In this document: piece by piece, positions 61,454 through 64,000 of the stretch
Numbering within the stretch: position 1 is the first letter of the stretch
Layout: each line of letters begins with the position of its first letter
Source of the DNA: Eublepharis macularius
Taxonomy: Eukaryota > Chordata > Lepidosauria > Squamata > Eublepharidae
Length of the DNA: 64,000 nucleotides
Direction of reading: 5' to 3'
Assembly: GCF_028583425.1 (NCBI RefSeq)
Contig: NC_072806.1
Coordinates: 39,788,001 to 39,852,000, forward strand
Program-made: the position numbers and the translations under genes
Notes under the pieces: model-generated
What the model saw: the letters and a program-made list of their open reading frames with translations, nothing else
Databases searched by the model: none
What the model was told of the DNA's origin: nothing

Positions 61454-63796
61454 ATGGATAACAGCGGGAACCTGATTGATCCGTCTGTGCCTGGACAGGA
61501 GGGTGCCGGGACTATAGAAATGCCCGCCAGTGGTACCGGGCAGGACCGAGCATCTCTTGAGGGAGTTTGACCTAAAATAAGTGGGACCCGTGAACGTGAA
61601 CAGCTGATATCGTTGCCAACTCCTCGGCAGTGGGGCTCCAGACTCCGGGAAACCAGGGAGAGGCGAGCTGGCACTATGTTTTCCCGCTCAATGATTGATC
61701 TAAGTCGGACCGTCGGGTCGATGGAGCAGGGAGCAATGGGAGGACCTATTTGGGAAACGGGTCGCTTGTCCACGCTCTTGGCGGGCGCTACTCGGGCCAG
61801 CCCCCAACAGTGGTTTAGATGGGATGCGGAGGCTGGGCGCCTGGTGGAGGATGTCCAACAGGGAGAGGCCAGTGGGCCTCAGAATTGGGAGACTGCGCGT
61901 AATGAACTTTTAAGTTGGGATTATACCGATGTGGGCTCAACTGGAACTTGGGACACTGGCGCAGGAGCCCCAGCCGCAGACCCACATTGGAACTGATTAC
62001 AAAATCAAGCTCATGTGGTACAGTATGGAATACTGGCCGTTACGGGGATGGCTAAGGGCTGGATGGCTAGTGCTGCGGAGGAGCAAGAACACCCTAGGGA
62101 AACTTTGGAGGTGACCTCGGCCAGTGAAGATTGGGCACCGGGGATTTCAGGTGACGATGCGGAAGAAGTGGATAGACAGCAGCACGACTGGGAAGAGACC
62201 CTGCTCCAGCCGGAGCAGACCATGCCAGCCGAGGAGGAGGAAGTGGAGTACGGCACTCCTGCCCATTACCGGCGGCTGGAAGGCCGGCTGGATGATATGG
62301 AAGGGGACCTGGCCCAAGCTGTCTATCTAATAGGCCTGCTGGTGCAGTGTGAGGGCTCCACCCGGCCGGTTTCTCAAGCCCGGGGGGCAGGAGGGGCACA
62401 CCGTCGAGCTCAGCCACCCCCCGCGCTACCTGCTCCAGGACCCCAGACACCGGTTCAAGCCCAGCCTGGGCCTCAACAACCAGTGCCGCTGCCGGCTACT
62501 CAAGTTCCGCAACCACAACAACCGCCACCACCATCTCTGGCCCTGACCCCGCAACCACTGCCTCAGCAGCTGCCGGTGCAACTTGCGCCAGCCCCGCAGC
62601 CTTTGCTGCCGCCAGTGCAACCCGTGCCAGCCCTGCTACCGGTGCCGCCGCTGCCGCCGCCAGTGCTACCCGTGCCAGCCCCGCAGCCTTTGCCACAGTT
62701 ACCCGTCCCGGGCCCGCTACCGCAACCTCCAGCAGGGCAACTAGGGCCTCCAAGGAGACCGGCTAGACCAGGCAGGCAGGCGCCGGGAGGACCAGCGAGA
62801 CCAGCGCATAGACCTCAGCAGATCCCAGGTCGAGTGCCGGCTCCCCTCCGACCACAGCTGCAACAGCCACCGCAGTTCGGCCCTCCGCCGCTAGCCCAGG
62901 GACGTCAAGGTGGAGCGGAATTACCTATGGGGTGGATTAAATTGGAGGCAACCTTTGACGGAGATACCCACAAACTGGGATTTTTTGTGGTACAAGCCCT
63001 CCAGGTTTTCAATCGGTGGGGCTATCTGTTCCTGGACGAGGAGAGCCGGGTCACCCATTTAGCGTCCCGACTAGAAGGCAGAGCAGCAGAATGGTACGTG
63101 ACTCTGTATTACTCGGGGGCTCCGGAACTGAACACTTTACAGGACTTTATTGCCACACTTAGAGCCAAATATGAAGACCCCTTGGAGGAGGAGAGAACAC
63201 GTACCGAGCTACAAACCCTCAGACAAGGATCTCAACCCGTGAGAGAGTATGCAGCCAAGTTTCGGCAACTTGCAGCTAAGTGCCCCCATTGTGAGGAAGG
63301 GACAAAAATAGTGATGTTCCGCAATGGAATGAATCCCAGGTTGCTCAATCCAGCTTTAATGCAAGATGATCCCCCGACTCTGATGGGATGGATACAACTA
63401 GCGTGTGAGGTGGAAAACCGTACCCAAGTAGTCCGCCTTGTGGAGCAGCAGCAGGCAATGGGCTATAGAAGACCACCGCCCGTAGCGAGAGGGGCTCATG
63501 GAGTGCCACCGGTTAGGGGAGCTCGAGAAACCCGATGGAGGCAGGACCTTTGTTTGCAGTGTGGGAACAGCGGGCATTTCGCGGCAGAGTGCCCTTTTTG
63601 AGCGCAAGCCCAACCACCTCCCTCAACCACTCGCCCAGTTCTGGCCCCGAGAACCAGTCGAGGTAGAGGAATGCCAAGACGGGGCCGCCTAGACAAAGGG
63701 CTAGAAGCTGAAGAAGTGCAGATGGAACTTGATGTCAGTTTAGCAGAGGCGGATACGCCCAGCCCGCAATCGGGAAACGAGATGGATCTGTCGTGA
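61454..63796 (+). pseudogene. Chromovirus copy 3 gag
   Basis: One frame of 781 codons from ATG 61454 (MDNSGNLIDPSVPG) to TGA 63796, interrupted by three in-frame TGA codons (61568-61570, 61994-61996, 63599-63601). N-terminal region with TPRQWGSRLRETRERRAG. A long proline/alanine/glutamine-rich segment (about 62428-62930). A capsid-like domain (GWIKLEATFDGDTHKLGFFV, THLASRLEGRAAEWYVTLYY, VREYAAKFRQLAAKCPHCEE). A zinc knuckle CLQCGNSGHFAAEC (CCHC complete). An acidic tail to DLS. Gag assembles the particle and packages RNA. The capsid segment resembles the sushi-derived Rtl/Peg10 family. All three stops are TGA. Confidence 0.9.
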
Positions 63797-64000
63797 GGAG
63801 GCCCCAACGGCAGATCACAAAGGAGTCCACCCCAGCGGTGAGAGAGGGAGGGGCCATTTTATTCGTTCCAGTAATGTTAACTAATCCAAGGAGGGGAACT
63901 CATGTCCGGGTGCAAGCGTTAATCGATTCAGATTGCTCAAGAGACATTATTGCACCCGCCCTAGTAAATGGCTTGGGATTAGAAACCCGGGAACTTAAAA
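63733..64000 (+). CDS. Chromovirus copy 3 protease (pol start), runs off window
   Basis: Open in the -1 frame relative to gag from 63733 to the window end. It includes GAILFVPVMLTNPRRG, then VQALIDSDCSRDIIAPALV. The usual aspartic-protease D-S-G triad reads D-S-D here, so the protease may be inactive. Access from gag requires a -1 frameshift. Downstream RT and other pol domains lie beyond the window. Confidence 0.85.
63772..63778 (+). promoter_or_regulatory. -1 ribosomal frameshift heptamer GGGAAAC
   Basis: G GGA AAC sits in the gag frame (codons GGA 63773-63775 and AAC 63776-63778) within the 64-bp overlap of gag and pro. It fits X XXY YYZ and is the same heptamer used by PEG10, a domesticated sushi-type gene. 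Slippage moves ribosomes into the frame open for protease. Confidence 0.82.

Overview
This window is eukaryotic, almost certainly from a squamate reptile and plausibly a gecko. The evidence is the repeat mixture: CR1 and L2 LINEs, several L1 lineages, Penelope-like elements (PLEs) with GIY-YIG endonucleases, a Tf1/sushi-type chromovirus family, tRNA-derived and 5S-rRNA-derived SINEs, and many hAT-like and palindromic MITEs. This assignment is inference from families, not a database match. I found no convincing host exon. Nearly every long reading frame belongs to a transposable element.

Layout. 1-2.8 kb: an ORF1-only 'half-L1' with a perfect 16-bp target-site duplication (TSD), a PLE GIY-YIG fragment, and a palindromic MITE. 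4-8 kb: SINEs, PLE tails and a GT microsatellite in otherwise unannotated DNA. 8.7-18.6 kb: a CR1 LINE interrupted by a truncated L1 (itself carrying a PLE with a hammerhead-like motif) and by a near full-length 6.5-kb L1 (L1-B) with a 14-bp TSD. 18.7-27 kb: a SINE, a GC-rich hAT-like MITE, an L2 3' end containing a roughly 50-bp minisatellite, and a palindromic MITE. 27-34.2 kb: a PLE fragment and a full-length L1 (L1-A) with both ORFs intact and a 15-bp TSD. 34.2-41.5 kb: an old L1 split by CR1, PLE pseudo-LTRs, a 202-bp palindrome and a hAT-like MITE. 41.7-45.3 kb: a 5'-truncated chromovirus on the minus strand. 47.6-50.2 kb: a SINE, an inverted (twin-priming-like) PLE containing a hAT-like MITE, and LINE tails. 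50.2-55.2 kb: a second chromovirus with a CR1 esterase-RT fusion inside gag. 55.2-60.9 kb: L1, L2, CR1 and SINE remnants. 61.0-64 kb: the 5' half of a third chromovirus, running off the window.

How the parts work. The three chromovirus copies together show a self-primed replication strategy. An 11-nt segment at a putative initiator in the LTR is exactly complementary to the primer-binding site just downstream, and the two copies that retain both partners carry different sequences that stay complementary. The 61-kb copy also has an in-frame GGGAAAC slippery heptamer at the gag/pro overlap, the same heptamer known from PEG10. L1-A is the only element here that looks potentially competent: ORF1 and ORF2 overlap by ATGA. 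The PLE remnants share CUGANGA / stem II / GAAA hammerhead-like cores in their terminal pseudo-LTRs.
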